Assembly (NCBI GenBank): GCA_026014665.1
Contig: JAOZHX010000012.1
Coordinates: forward strand, 52,956 to 116,955
Direction: 5' to 3'
From: Candidatus Bathyarchaeota archaeon
Lineage (GTDB): Archaea; Thermoproteota; Bathyarchaeia; Bathyarchaeales; Bathycorpusculaceae
Length of the DNA stretch: 64,000 bases
The notes under the pieces are model-generated. The model did no database searches and was not told the DNA's origin. It worked only from the letters and a program-made list of their open reading frames with translations. This document shows positions 35,421-44,599 of this stretch, piece after piece. The position numbers and the translations under genes were made by a program. Each line of letters opens with the position of its first letter. Positions within the stretch are counted from its first letter, which is position 1.

Positions 35421-35444
35421 TCGAACGGTATTTTGGGTGCCTGT

Positions 35445-36494
35445 TTAATTTTTTTGAATTATCGGTGGCTTAATCATAGTTGGCGGTGGTAGACTGCCCT
35501 TAATAAGGTGCTTGGCGCCTATCCACTCGATTAAGGGATAGCCAACAAGGACTTGGCACCAAAAGGTTAGCAATCGAGTTATCGTGGTTGCGGCACCTGC
35601 AACAGCGATGGGGACACCATAGAGTGAAAACAGGTTTATCATGGTAACTTCTACTGCGCCCACAGGTACCCCTGCGGTCAGGGTTTCAACGGTGGTGATT
35701 ATGCAATACACGGTGGCTAAATCTATAAGTGAGATAGCGGTAAAGTTAAGCGCATAAAAAACCATCAGGTAAACAACCAAGTAAAGCATCCAGGATATTA
35801 TGGCAAATATTATCGGTTTTATGAGTTGACGGGGTTGGTCTTTGAAAGTCTTGAAAGCATCACTGAATGATGAGAGCCCATGGTGAATTCTTTGTTTTAT
35901 GGATTCCAACCTGCTAGGATTTTTTATGATGCGACGGGTTATCCACATAGCAACGTTAACTATTCGGTCGACAGCTGCTTCCTTGAAAGCTATCAAAAAG
36001 ACAACGCCTATAACGGCAGAGGTGCCCAAGACTACCAAAATCACGGGGGTAACAAGATAAATTGGCAATCGGTGACTAAATAACAATAAGAGAAAAGCAA
36101 CAATCAAGCCACCCGAATAAACAAAAGTGGTAATTATACGTGAACCAATCACGGTTGCCGCAGCAATGCCCGTGTCATGCTTTGTTTCTTTCTGAGCTAG
36201 GGCTATGCGGGCAACTTCGCCGCCGATTGTTGCGCTAGGAAGAATTAATTCAACAAAGTTTCCAATCCAATTGTATAACACTATTTTTCTTAGTCGAATC
36301 TTGACAGATAACGCATCGAGTAGACTATGCCAGATTAACGAGTCAAAGATAACTGCTAAAACAAGAGCGACGACTGCTAACGAAAAAAATAACGAATATT
36401 GGTAAACGTTCAACGCACTTAGAAGATTAAAGAGCCCATCGAACCCCACGAAGACCCATAGGTATAGAATAAACGCTACTAAACCAAGAGCCAT
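35445..36494 (-). CDS. Flippase-like membrane protein (AglD/MprF N-terminal type, TIGR00374)
   Basis: 349 residues with about eight to nine hydrophobic helices. The family motif 'LPSATIGGEVARIALAQKE' and the following 'GIAAATVIGSRIITTFVYSGG' are diagnostic of the lysylphosphatidylglycerol-synthase membrane region family (UPF0104), which in archaea includes AglD-type proteins of N-glycosylation. Near the C-terminus 'ETLTAGVPVGAVEVTMINLFSLYGVP' is also characteristic. It probably moves lipid-linked sugars or phospholipids. It converges on the beta-mannosidase gene. Confidence 0.88.
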   Translation of the reverse strand: MALGLVAFILYLWVFVGFDGLFNLLSALNVYQYSLFFSLAVVALVLAVIFDSLIWHSLLDALSVKIRLRKIVLYNWIGNFVELILPSATIGGEVARIALAQKETKHDTGIAAATVIGSRIITTFVYSGGLIVAFLLLLFSHRLPIYLVTPVILVVLGTSAVIGVVFLIAFKEAAVDRIVNVAMWITRRIIKNPSRLESIKQRIHHGLSSFSDAFKTFKDQPRQLIKPIIFAIISWMLYLVVYLMVFYALNFTAISLIDLATVYCIITTVETLTAGVPVGAVEVTMINLFSLYGVPIAVAGAATTITRLLTFWCQVLVGYPLIEWIGAKHLIKGSLPPPTMIKPPIIQKN

Positions 36495-37364
36495 AAATGC
36501 AAACGATTTGCGTCCACCTAAATGCGTTTAATTCCCACCTTTTTTAGCTTTTAGCATATTTAGCCCAGAAAGGAACAGGTATCACCCCCCACAACTTAAC
36601 CGTTCGTTTCGAGACTTTACGCCAAAAGACAATGCTATACTTTACCAATCCATAATACATAGAATTCTCATTTAACATACATATTAATGAAGCGGCAAGG
36701 AACCAAGATTTGCCCCAAGCAACTTCAGCATCAATCTCTAAGATACATAACCCTAAATGAGATAAACACAAGAACAGCGCCAACGATAACAGGCAACGGC
36801 AAGGCAAGAGCACATAATTGTCGCGTCCACCACGACCATCATAAAAACAACTACGACCATCCAAACCTTTTATGTTACCACCCGTGAGATTAACAAGTTA
36901 CCAAAAAACGAAAAACGCCTCGATTCAGCAAGAAATTTACAAATAATATGTTCTTCCCTCTATTAACGCCAAGATTAACGCTGAATATCCAGAGAACCAC
37001 AAATCACAGCAACCCCTAAAATAAATTTATAGGGGGAGGGAGAGCACTTAAGAGCAACAAATCGTCCCCTCAAACGACTTTCAACCCACCTATATAAAAG
37101 GGGGTATAGAAAAAAATCGCAACTGATTCCAAGATTTTGCATTCGTTGCCTTCCTGACCTGTTCATTACAAAATGCACATCTAACAAAGCAAACAAACAT
37201 AAAAACAAGAGAAGCAATCAGTAAATTGATGCTGCATAAACCATCTACACAACAACGATAATAACGCCCTCAAAGCAACCAACCGACAAAACCACATAAA
37301 TACAAATAATGGTTTTTATAGTCCTACCTTGTGAATAGGTACTTACATCAAATAAAACGGCATA
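36495..37364. other. 870-base intergenic region with promoter-like elements
   Basis: No convincing gene is seen. A 106-codon minus-strand frame at 36544-36864 contains a hydrophobic stretch but has no family features. CCCCTA-(11 bases)-TAGGGG at 37013-37035 is an inverted repeat. A strong TATA-like CTATATAAAAG at 37088-37098 and another, TTTTTATAGT at 37313-37322, lie ahead of the radical SAM gene. The AT-rich stretch with few long frames suggests decayed sequence or a small-RNA locus, but nothing can be named. Confidence 0.4.
37313..37322 (+). promoter_or_regulatory. TATA-like element of radical SAM gene
   Basis: TTTTTATAGT is 43 bases before the GTG start at 37365, leaving a leader of roughly 15-20 bases. 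Confidence 0.4.
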
Positions 37365-38411
37365 GTGACACACAACTTGACTTCAGACCGCAAAAAAGCA
37401 CTATCCATTGCAACACGCTCACTCGCACCACACAAACCCCATCACGCCCAATGGCTAGTTACCAGAAAATGTAACTACCGATGTGCAGGCTGCAACGTCT
37501 GGAAAGAACAAGATGAACGCGAACTCACAGCAGAAGAAATCAAAAAAGGTTTAACAATCCTAAAAAACCTCGGCATAGTCGAAATCGTACTCTCAGGAGG
37601 CAACCCACTCCTAAGAGAAGACATCGGCGACATCATCAACCACGCCTCAAAACTCTTCATCACAACAGTCTACGACAACGGCAGCATGGCAGCCAAAAAA
37701 ATTGATGCCCTTCGCAAAGTCGACTTCGTAGCCATCTCCATCGACAGCCTAAACGAAACAAAAAACGACCAAATAAAAGCTGTCCCAGGCGCATGGAAAA
37801 ACGCCACACAAGCCGTCGAAACACTCCACAAAGAAGGAGTAAATGTCGCAGTTACACCTACAATTTCACAGAAAAATCTTTATGAAATCGTCGACATAAC
37901 CAAACACTACACAAACAAAGGCATCCCCGTTTGGTACTGCCTCTACTCCTATGACACGTCTGTAGATTCAAATCAACTCTTCAGAATCGGCAAAGAAAAC
38001 AACGATTTTGTGATAACCGATAAACAAGCTATGGTCAACCTATGCAATGAACTCATAGAAATGAAGAAGAAAAACAAAAAAATCCTCATGACCACCAAAC
38101 TGCTGGAAACGTTACGCAGCCTCTACGAAGAAAACAAACGAACATGGAAATGCCAAGCACTCAACAACTTTTTAGTCGTTGACCACCTTGGCAGAATCGC
38201 AGGTTGCCACAGCCACAACTTCGCAGGCTCAATTTTCGACCTCCCAGAAAAATGGAACAGCAAAGAATTCAAAGCACTACGAAAAACCTACCATGAATGC
38301 ACCCAATGCAACTACCTCTGCTATGTCTTCTATTCCTTACATGGCAGCCCATGTGGACACCTATCACTAGCAAAAGACCAATGGAAAAACGCCAGGTTCC
38401 TCTTCAAGTAA
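37365..38411 (+). CDS. Radical SAM enzyme with C-terminal SPASM-like cysteines
   Basis: 348 residues from a GTG start. The cluster motif is 'RKCNYRCAGCNVW' (CxxxCxxC) near residue 35-45, followed by 'EIVLSGGNPLLRED' (the GGE-type SAM site, here GGN) and 'VAISIDSLNE'. The C-terminal part has 'CQALNNFLVVDHLGRIAGCHSHN' and 'CTQCNYLCYVFYSLHGSPCG', a set of cysteines likely to bind an auxiliary Fe-S cluster. The fold and layout resemble HpnH/MoaA-like enzymes. The substrate is not clear. It overlaps the end of a small membrane protein gene on the other strand by 8 bases. Confidence 0.85.
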   Translation: MTHNLTSDRKKALSIATRSLAPHKPHHAQWLVTRKCNYRCAGCNVWKEQDERELTAEEIKKGLTILKNLGIVEIVLSGGNPLLREDIGDIINHASKLFITTVYDNGSMAAKKIDALRKVDFVAISIDSLNETKNDQIKAVPGAWKNATQAVETLHKEGVNVAVTPTISQKNLYEIVDITKHYTNKGIPVWYCLYSYDTSVDSNQLFRIGKENNDFVITDKQAMVNLCNELIEMKKKNKKILMTTKLLETLRSLYEENKRTWKCQALNNFLVVDHLGRIAGCHSHNFAGSIFDLPEKWNSKEFKALRKTYHECTQCNYLCYVFYSLHGSPCGHLSLAKDQWKNARFLFK

Positions 38412-38682
38412 TTGGACATTCAAGATTGAAAATAAAGTCGAAGCTGCTTAAAACACTGACCACCAATTGCCCATCAAGCTTAGAGGCTTCTTCCATGCTA
38501 CTTAAGGGCACCATAAGTTCACTCAACAACCTCTGCCCAAAAGTATCCTTTATCCGCCTTGGACCCGCATCCAAGGGTTTTTTCAACTCTATTATCGCAG
38601 GCATAAACATTAAGCCAACAGTCATTATCATAGCTGCAAGCAAAGTTAATAACAGTGTTTCAAACGGTTGAAGCATAAACAT
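38404..38682 (-). CDS. Small membrane protein, unknown
   Basis: About 92 residues (start ATG 38682; 38685 TTG or 38676 ATG are alternatives). One hydrophobic helix occupies about 6-28 ('FETLLLTLLAAMIMTVGLMF'), then 'MPAIIELKKPLDAGPRRI' and a weakly amphipathic C-terminal region. The gene follows the GT2 gene on the same strand with an 18-base gap, suggesting co-transcription and a role with that glycosyltransferase. Family not recognised. Confidence 0.6.
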   Translation of the reverse strand: MFMLQPFETLLLTLLAAMIMTVGLMFMPAIIELKKPLDAGPRRIKDTFGQRLLSELMVPLSSMEEASKLDGQLVVSVLSSFDFIFNLECPIT

Positions 38683-38700
38683 CAAGCAACCAACTATGCC

Positions 38701-39981
38701 CTAGTTTGTGATATAACAGTTTCCGTTTCCAGTATGCGACGTTTTAACCCAAACATATCGGTGACGCCCCAACACTTTAGAAACCAAAACATCGACCAAA
38801 GCTTTAAGGCAAATAGGTATGTTATAGAGGAAAGTAAACACCAAAAGCGGAATCAACCATTGAGTACGTTCACGATCATCGAGGTACAATCCCACACCAA
38901 CCTCAAAGAAAGGCGCAAAATTGCCGACGAAACTGTAAAGCGAAACAGGCACAGAAAACCATAATGCACCGATAAGAGGCGAACCAAGAAAAATCAATGG
39001 TAATCCAATCAGCAGGGAAAGAAAGGCAATAAGTGGCATGAAATAAACGTTAAGCAGCAATAAACCATCCATTTTCTCTTTAAGATTCAGGTGCTTGCTA
39101 GTTAAAACCTTATGGATATGTTTAAAGAAACATTGCATGTGCCCTTTTGCCCAACGGTACCTTTGCTGTCGATAAGCTTTCCAACTGTTCACTGCCTCTT
39201 CATAACACTCAGCATCAACTTTGTAACGGATTTTATAGCCTGCTAGATAAATCCTAAAAGTTAAATCCGTGTCTTCAGCCAAAACGGATTCATCCCAACC
39301 ATGCAACTCTCTTAGTATGCTAGCTCTAAAACCTCCAACCGTGCCGCCAAACTGCGTAATCAAACCTAAACTATCACGCGCTTCCTGATCCACACGATAT
39401 CCACCTATCCTTTCAAGCGCCACCAACCTTGTAACAATATTCTCTGGTTCGTTTAAGACGACGACTCTCCCCTGCACAGCACCAACTTTAGGATCAACAA
39501 AGGCACCGCTGAGTTTCTCAACAATGTCTCTTTGTGGATAATAATCTGCGTCAAAACAAAGCACTATTTCACCGGTTGCCCTTGCAAACCCAAAATTCAT
39601 GGCTGAAGCTTTGCCTTTTCGTCCGTTGCTTTTGTCTCTATGGAGAACCTGGATATAGGGAAAGTTGGTTTTGTAGCTGTCGGCTATTTTACCTGTTTTG
39701 TCAGAGGAGGAATCATCGATGACTATAACCTGCAATTTTTCTTTCGGATAGGTAAAGTTGGTGATTTGTTCAAGCAATCGTCCTATTACCTTTTCTTCGT
39801 TGCAGGCAGGAATAAGTATAGAGACAGTTGGCTTCAAGCCAGATGGTGAAAGATTGGATGATCTGGTGTTTTTGTTGGCTTGCCGTAGCACTGCGACTGT
39901 AAAAATGTAATGCCTAATCATGTAAATAACCATTAATGCGGTCAAAAACAAGAAAAAAGCTTCTAACAGTTCAATAATCAC
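38701..39981 (-). CDS. Processive GT2 glycosyltransferase (cellulose/hyaluronan synthase-like)
   Basis: 426 residues. One N-terminal helix (about 5-30) and three to four C-terminal helices (from about 305) flank a GT-A domain with 'VSILIPACNEEKVIGRLL', 'QVIVIDDSSSDKT', 'VLCFDADYYP' (DxD as 'DAD'), 'LAEDTDLTFRI' (ED base) and 'YRQQRYRWAKG' (QxxRW). The QxxRW motif indicates a processive polysaccharide synthase extruding the chain through its own membrane part. The GTG start overlaps the preceding stop (GTGA). The product may be beta-linked glucan, GlcNAc polymer or similar. Confidence 0.88.
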   Translation of the reverse strand: MIIELLEAFFLFLTALMVIYMIRHYIFTVAVLRQANKNTRSSNLSPSGLKPTVSILIPACNEEKVIGRLLEQITNFTYPKEKLQVIVIDDSSSDKTGKIADSYKTNFPYIQVLHRDKSNGRKGKASAMNFGFARATGEIVLCFDADYYPQRDIVEKLSGAFVDPKVGAVQGRVVVLNEPENIVTRLVALERIGGYRVDQEARDSLGLITQFGGTVGGFRASILRELHGWDESVLAEDTDLTFRIYLAGYKIRYKVDAECYEEAVNSWKAYRQQRYRWAKGHMQCFFKHIHKVLTSKHLNLKEKMDGLLLLNVYFMPLIAFLSLLIGLPLIFLGSPLIGALWFSVPVSLYSFVGNFAPFFEVGVGLYLDDRERTQWLIPLLVFTFLYNIPICLKALVDVLVSKVLGRHRYVWVKTSHTGNGNCYITN

Positions 39982-40355
39982 GCTAAAGCCTCTTTTATCC
40001 TATAGTAACGCAGAAAAGTCAAGCTCAGAGACCAGAAAGAAACAATCCATAAAGCATTAAGAAACGGATAAACCAAAATATAGAACTCATTAAACGTTGC
40101 ACCCAAGCACTTAACCCCAGCATCAGCGAAGGTGTGAAAGATGAAATTCCAAAGAAACCCGATAAGGTTGCCTAAAGCCAGAAGCCCAATTTTCGCAGTT
40201 GCTTTACCGCTCAATTGGAAAGCCAAGCCGATGAAGAGAAGGTTAAAAACTATCAGTACAACGGTGGATTCCAAGTTTACAAAGCGATAAGAAGAAAGAA
40301 TGGATAACACGATTACAACCACAAAAAATCCTTTCAGTAAACTACTGAGTTTCAC
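39978..40355 (-). CDS. Four-helix membrane protein upstream of GT2 synthase
   Basis: 125 residues from the GTG at 40355. This start is chosen over an ATG at 40379 because GAGGAGTG lies 8 bases before it. Hydrophobic segments are at about 10-27, 35-52, 62-80 and 90-115. It has no enzymatic motif. The 4-base overlap with the GT2 synthase implies tight co-expression, as for accessory membrane subunits of polysaccharide synthases. GtrA-like proteins have similar size and topology, but the sequence similarity is not clear enough to claim. Confidence 0.6.
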   Translation of the reverse strand: MKLSSLLKGFFVVVIVLSILSSYRFVNLESTVVLIVFNLLFIGLAFQLSGKATAKIGLLALGNLIGFLWNFIFHTFADAGVKCLGATFNEFYILVYPFLNALWIVSFWSLSLTFLRYYRIKEALA

Positions 40356-40448
40356 TATCCCGCACTCCTCTCTCCGCATCCTTGGTTCGGGATAGTTTGG
40401 CTGGTTTAGGTTTTTAAAGCAATTGTAACTGGATTATAGAAGTAAACT

Positions 40449-41072
40449 CTATTTCAACAAACCAACATTGTTTCCAGACAAAACCATGTTATCTATTACT
40501 TTACATAGCGTTTGGAAAACTTCATTTGCAGTCAAATTATCAGTATCCAAAATCAAATCAAACGGGGCGAAATCTTCATCCAAAATAAAACCGTACAGTT
40601 TTTTATAAATCTCTTTTGTTTGGGATTCCTTCTCCTCCAACACTTTTAACGCTTCTTCAAACGAAATTTTATCGCGATGAGCAACTCTTGCTGCCCTCTT
40701 CTCCACAGATGCAGAAAGCCAAATCTTGAAGCCATCCTTAAGTAACCAAGGCATTGTCCAACTATCTAAGAGTACATTACCTTGCTTGGCATATTCGAGG
40801 AGTTTATCATCTACAGCTCGATCAAATTTTGGATCGTTAACCCGTTTCTGCAAGAACGCCAAGCCTTCGGGGCTTTCCCACCACCCTTCTACTGATGAGT
40901 TGTATCCTTCTGCTTTAGCTAAAGCTTTCAAGGCATCCCCACCTGAATAACATTTGAGCCCGTATCTTTGAGCTATTTTTTTGGAAAGAGTGCTTTTCCC
41001 TGTGCCGGCCATGCCTGAAATGCATATTACAATCTTTTTGCCTGCAGTTAAATCGTTGTTTTGATTTGCCAT
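40449..41072 (-). CDS. cmk: Cytidylate kinase, archaeal type
   Basis: 207 residues. The P-loop 'ISGMAGTGKSTLSKKIA' is at about 19-32; 'GLKCYSGGDALKALA' is the NMP-binding region and 'VLLDSWTMPWLL' and 'WLSASVEKRAARVAHRDKISFEEAL' (lid) follow. It converts CMP/dCMP to the diphosphate. Position just after the DUF106 gene fits the conserved archaeal spc operon tail, where cmk lies near the ribosomal and sec genes. Confidence 0.88.
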   Translation of the reverse strand: MANQNNDLTAGKKIVICISGMAGTGKSTLSKKIAQRYGLKCYSGGDALKALAKAEGYNSSVEGWWESPEGLAFLQKRVNDPKFDRAVDDKLLEYAKQGNVLLDSWTMPWLLKDGFKIWLSASVEKRAARVAHRDKISFEEALKVLEEKESQTKEIYKKLYGFILDEDFAPFDLILDTDNLTANEVFQTLCKVIDNMVLSGNNVGLLK

Positions 41073-41091
41073 CAGATAGCCTTCCTGCGGT

Positions 41092-42018
41092 TTATCTTTG
41101 TTCTATGGGCATGACACCGATTATGCGTTGGGCAAGTAAGCCTAAGAAGAACGAGCAGATCGGATACCAATACAGCACTGGACCGGGACCTAAACCGGGG
41201 ATGTAAACCATGGACGTCCCGCCAAAAGTGGGAGTTAAAACGAAGAACCACACGAAAAGGTAGAGGAAAGATATGCCGAATTGAACCATTTGGGGCTTGA
41301 GCATCTTTGCCTGCATATTATTCATTTGGGATTGTTTTTTCTTCAATTTTTCCATCTGCTTTTTATCATTAGCTCGGGCTGCAGCCATGGTTTCCGCGCG
41401 ATATTCAGCCATTTCTTTTTGCATGATGCGATATTGTTCCCAACCTACAAAGTAGTTAATGAGAACTCTATTTATTCCCGTGTTAAGAAAAGCAATGCCA
41501 GCCGCAATTACGAAAATTATGATGGCGGGCACGATGGAATTGATAATAATTGAATTGCTGACTGTTATCGTGACTTCTGGAGTGTTTAGGGCATCGGTGC
41601 CTGTGTTGTTGTTGGCACCAATTGACCATCTGTAGTTTCCTGCCACTGGTGGGTTTATTGCTTGGAATGTGAACGCCAGGTTCTCTCCTGTTGCCAATCC
41701 TTGAGAAGGTGACTGCAGAAGGATGTAGTTATCTTGTAGGGTTAGGTTCCAGTTTTGTGAGGCGGGTTGCTGAGTTATGGCCAGATTCCTAATATCATGG
41801 TATCCTATTGGGATCGTAATATTTGCGCTAGCCAGATTGGCTTGACCTGTGTTTCTTAGGGTAAAGGTGTAGGCGGTATCTTGGGAAACCCCTGTGTTTT
41901 GGGTTAGTATGGATGCTTCAAATTTCAGGGTTTCTTGCGCTTTTGCTGATCCAGCGATTATGCCTACCGCTGTAAGCGCCATGAGCATTAGTATCAAGAG
42001 TATAATGGGCTTTTTCAA
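41092..42018 (-). CDS. DUF106/EMC3-like insertase with N-terminal extracytoplasmic domain
   Basis: 308 residues from a TTG start. Residues 1-27 are a signal peptide ending 'SAKA', about 28-150 a beta-sandwich domain ('YTFTLRNTGQANLASANITIPIGY', like alpha-galactosidase NEW3/CARDB folds), then a helix at about 155-178. The usual DUF106 body follows: coiled coil about 195-235 ('MQKEMAEYRAETMAAA'), 'KMLKPQMVQFGISFLYLFVWF' and a last helix. DUF106 proteins are archaeal relatives of YidC/EMC3/TMCO1 and act at the translocon. Known DUF106 members usually begin at the first helix, so the exported domain is an extra. It lies between secY and cmk. Confidence 0.85.
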   Translation of the reverse strand: MKKPIILLILMLMALTAVGIIAGSAKAQETLKFEASILTQNTGVSQDTAYTFTLRNTGQANLASANITIPIGYHDIRNLAITQQPASQNWNLTLQDNYILLQSPSQGLATGENLAFTFQAINPPVAGNYRWSIGANNNTGTDALNTPEVTITVSNSIIINSIVPAIIIFVIAAGIAFLNTGINRVLINYFVGWEQYRIMQKEMAEYRAETMAAARANDKKQMEKLKKKQSQMNNMQAKMLKPQMVQFGISFLYLFVWFFVLTPTFGGTSMVYIPGLGPGPVLYWYPICSFFLGLLAQRIIGVMPIEQR

Positions 42019-42224
42019 TTTTCTTCATACATCCTTTAGGAGGCTCCGTTTTGTGTGCAGCTTCAATTGATTTATTTTTTCGTAGCGTATCTTGTTTGCT
42101 CATGTTAATAACTATTACCACATATTCATCTGCTTAACAGAGAAAAAGAACATAGAAAATCGATCAGTAAACAAAAATTGGGTAAATAGAAGGGGTTAAA
42201 GGTGGCGGTTAGCTGACGTTTATG

Positions 42225-43640
42225 CTATTCGCCTAGGATTCTACGGAACGCTGGGAACATTTCTGCAGCCCGCTCACGCATCAACAGTTCATAGTACTGG
42301 TAAATTATGCCTACTGACAGCAAGATGCCTGTGCCTGAGCCGAAAACGCCTAGGAAGTCTGATAGCCCAGCTACTAAACCAACTATGATACCGCCGAGTA
42401 CTGTGACCACTGGGATATAGCGTTTGAGGATGGCTTCGATGGGTCTGCCGCTACGTCGGTAACCTGGGATTTGCATGCCGCTGTCCATTAGTTGCTGTGC
42501 AACTTTTGCTGGACCTAAGCCGCCGACTTCCAGCCAAATTAGAGAGAATACGGCGCAGAAACCTACGATGATTCCTAGATATGCAGCTGCTCTTAGTGGG
42601 TCTGAGGCTACGTTTTGTATGCTGTGGGGTGCGGTTACGAGGTAAGCTAGTCCTCCTACTGAGGTTATGCTGCCTGATGTTGCGTTGTAGCTGTAGTCGC
42701 CTATTATTTGGAATAGCAGGTTTGTGCCAGGTTGAGGTCGCCCGAGTTGGCTCCATAGTAGTTGGCTAAAGAAGTAGACGTTGGCGAATAGTGCAGAGGC
42801 AAAGATTACTGGTAGGTTTGAGACGTAGAGGAGTTTGATTGGGTAGCGACTGCGGAATCCTTTGTATCCTGCATAGCTCATGGGGAGCTCAACGCGGATT
42901 CCTTCTAGATAGATTACGACCATGAAGACGCCGATTGTGGCGATAAAGCCGATCAGTGATGGGTAGACTCCGCCGGCTGCTCCGAAAACCCAGTCGAAGA
43001 GGGTTTGTTGACCGTTCAGTAACTGCGATAGTGAACCCACAAACAAGCCAGTGGGTGGCGAGAACGTGGACCAAAGGATGTTTTGGGCAACTCCTGCCAT
43101 GATGAAGAGGCTGATGCCGCTGCCTAATCCCCAGCCCTTCTGGACTAGTTCATCCATTAACATGACTATGATGCCTGCGCTGATTAGTTGTAGGAAGATA
43201 ACTAGTATGGTGGGTCCGCTGAGGGCACCGTACATGCCGCTTATGATGTATGCGCCAGCTTGGATACCGGTGAGTACGATGCTGAAGACTTTGCTTGCTG
43301 AAGTGAAGAGTCCTCGGTCTTCAGGGTTTGACATGTCGCATTGGATGATTGATGAGCCGACGAGCAGCTGCAGAATTAAGCCTGCCGTGACGATAGGTCC
43401 AATGCCTAGCTCCATGAGAGTGCCACGGTTTGAAGCGAAGATGACTCTTAGTGCGCCGAAGTTATCCGCTTGCCCTGTGGCTACACCGTAGAGTGGGATT
43501 TCGGTCATGACAAGGAAAACAACTAGTACAAGTGCGGTCCAGAAGATTTTTTCGTTGAAGCTGACTTTTCGTTCAGGCTTCTTTATTTCAGGTAGAACTC
43601 GTCCTACAGGTTTGAAGAGGCTGAGGAATCTTCCGGCCAT
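42225..43640 (-). CDS. secY: Protein translocase subunit SecY
   Basis: 471 residues with ten membrane helices. Family landmarks are 'IPLYGVATG' in the plug region, 'LGIGPIVTAGLILQLL', 'GLGSGISLFIMAGVAQNI', 'RVELPMSYAGYKGFRSRYPIKLLYVSNLPVI' in the cytosolic loop and 'MDSGMQIPGYRRSGRPIEAILKRYIP'. It is the channel of the Sec translocon. It follows uL15 with a 9-base gap, the conserved archaeal order. Confidence 0.97.
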   Translation of the reverse strand: MAGRFLSLFKPVGRVLPEIKKPERKVSFNEKIFWTALVLVVFLVMTEIPLYGVATGQADNFGALRVIFASNRGTLMELGIGPIVTAGLILQLLVGSSIIQCDMSNPEDRGLFTSASKVFSIVLTGIQAGAYIISGMYGALSGPTILVIFLQLISAGIIVMLMDELVQKGWGLGSGISLFIMAGVAQNILWSTFSPPTGLFVGSLSQLLNGQQTLFDWVFGAAGGVYPSLIGFIATIGVFMVVIYLEGIRVELPMSYAGYKGFRSRYPIKLLYVSNLPVIFASALFANVYFFSQLLWSQLGRPQPGTNLLFQIIGDYSYNATSGSITSVGGLAYLVTAPHSIQNVASDPLRAAAYLGIIVGFCAVFSLIWLEVGGLGPAKVAQQLMDSGMQIPGYRRSGRPIEAILKRYIPVVTVLGGIIVGLVAGLSDFLGVFGSGTGILLSVGIIYQYYELLMRERAAEMFPAFRRILGE

Positions 43641-43649
43641 TTAGCAGCT

Positions 43650-44060
43650 TTACTCTCCGTTGTTTTGGGAGCTTATGATTTCTCCGCCTGCTTCTTTGAC
43701 TTTTTCGGCGGCTGATTTTGAGTAGGCTTCGACTTCGATGGTGAGGGGTTTGGTGATTTTTCCAGTGCCTAGGAGCTTTGTGTAACCTAACTCTGTGAGG
43801 TTGATTTTTTCGCCTTGGGCGATTTCTTGGACTTTGCTCAGGTTTATAATTTGTTCTTTGCGGTGCAGGCTTTTTGGTGAGGTGAAACCGCTTTTTCCAA
43901 AGTAGCCGGGTTCGGTTGTTACGATTTTGCTCCAGAGGTGTTTGTGGCGTCCGACTTTTCGGTTGCCTTTGCTACCGCTGTCTCGGTGTTGACCGATTCT
44001 ACCGTAACCGACTGTTCTTGTGCCTCTTAATTTTCTGATTTTTCTTAGTTTATGTGGCAT
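43650..44060 (-). CDS. rpl15: 50S ribosomal protein uL15
   Basis: 136 residues. The archaeal/eukaryotic L27a-type start 'MPHKLRKIRKLRGTRTVGYGRIGQHRDSGSKGNRKVG' is split over a Gly/Arg-rich extension; 'GYFGKSGF' and the C-terminal 'AYSKSAAEKVKEAGGEI' are conserved. The ATG overlaps the end of the sHSP gene by 11 bases. It is followed by secY, as in other archaea. Confidence 0.95.
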   Translation of the reverse strand: MPHKLRKIRKLRGTRTVGYGRIGQHRDSGSKGNRKVGRHKHLWSKIVTTEPGYFGKSGFTSPKSLHRKEQIINLSKVQEIAQGEKINLTELGYTKLLGTGKITKPLTIEVEAYSKSAAEKVKEAGGEIISSQNNGE

Positions 44061-44511
44061 TGTAGTCAGCTTCTCTTGCTGTTGTTTCAGCTTTTTTTAG
44101 TCTGATTTCGAGCACGCCATTCTTGTATTTGGTGTGCATTGCGTTTGGAATCACTACCTTCGGCAAATTTAAACTTTTATAGTATCTGCGATCTTTTGTT
44201 TTTGCCGACAGCGTTAATTTCTGGTCTTTCACATTAATCTTGAGGGTTTCCTTATTAAAGCCTGCGATTTCGGCGACGACTGTTATATAGTTGTTTTCTT
44301 GGAAAATGTCGATTAGGGGGTTTGGTTCTTCAAATTTTCGTTTGGCAAAGCTTTTGGATGGGCGAAAACTTTCACCATGTATTGTTTTTGAATGGTAGCT
44401 TTTTTGGGATGTTTTTGTTTTTCTTGGTTTTTCTATGGTGTCAAAATCTAACCATTTACGTTTTTTGTCGCTTCTTCTCCATCGTGCGCTCGTGTGAGTT
44501 TCCCCCTCCAA
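44050..44511 (-). CDS. Small heat shock protein (alpha-crystallin domain)
   Basis: 153 residues. The first 65 residues are basic and low-complexity ('RWRRSDKKRKWLDF', 'KPRKTKTSQKSYHSK'). The alpha-crystallin domain occupies about 66-145: 'PLIDIFQENNYITVVAEIAGF', 'LKINVKDQKLTLSAK' and the diagnostic 'YKNGVLEIRLKKAE'. The TTG start at 44511 is the only start codon before the conserved region, and GGAGG occurs just within it. It overlaps the uL15 gene, so it is apparently the first gene of the ribosomal/translocon operon here, an unusual position. The typical C-terminal IxI motif is not seen. Confidence 0.85.
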   Translation of the reverse strand: MEGETHTSARWRRSDKKRKWLDFDTIEKPRKTKTSQKSYHSKTIHGESFRPSKSFAKRKFEEPNPLIDIFQENNYITVVAEIAGFNKETLKINVKDQKLTLSAKTKDRRYYKSLNLPKVVIPNAMHTKYKNGVLEIRLKKAETTAREADYNAT

Positions 44512-44599
44512 TTAACTAACGCATCTCTCAATCGATATTATAAAACGTATCGCACATAAAGGGTGAGAAAACGCCTGCATACCCTGAAGCAATTTGCTC

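Noticed and set aside
36544..36864. 106-codon minus-strand frame with hydrophobic stretch in the long gap
   Set aside because: No recognisable start context or family; alternative frames show similar short hydrophobic runs, so it is probably chance or decayed sequence.
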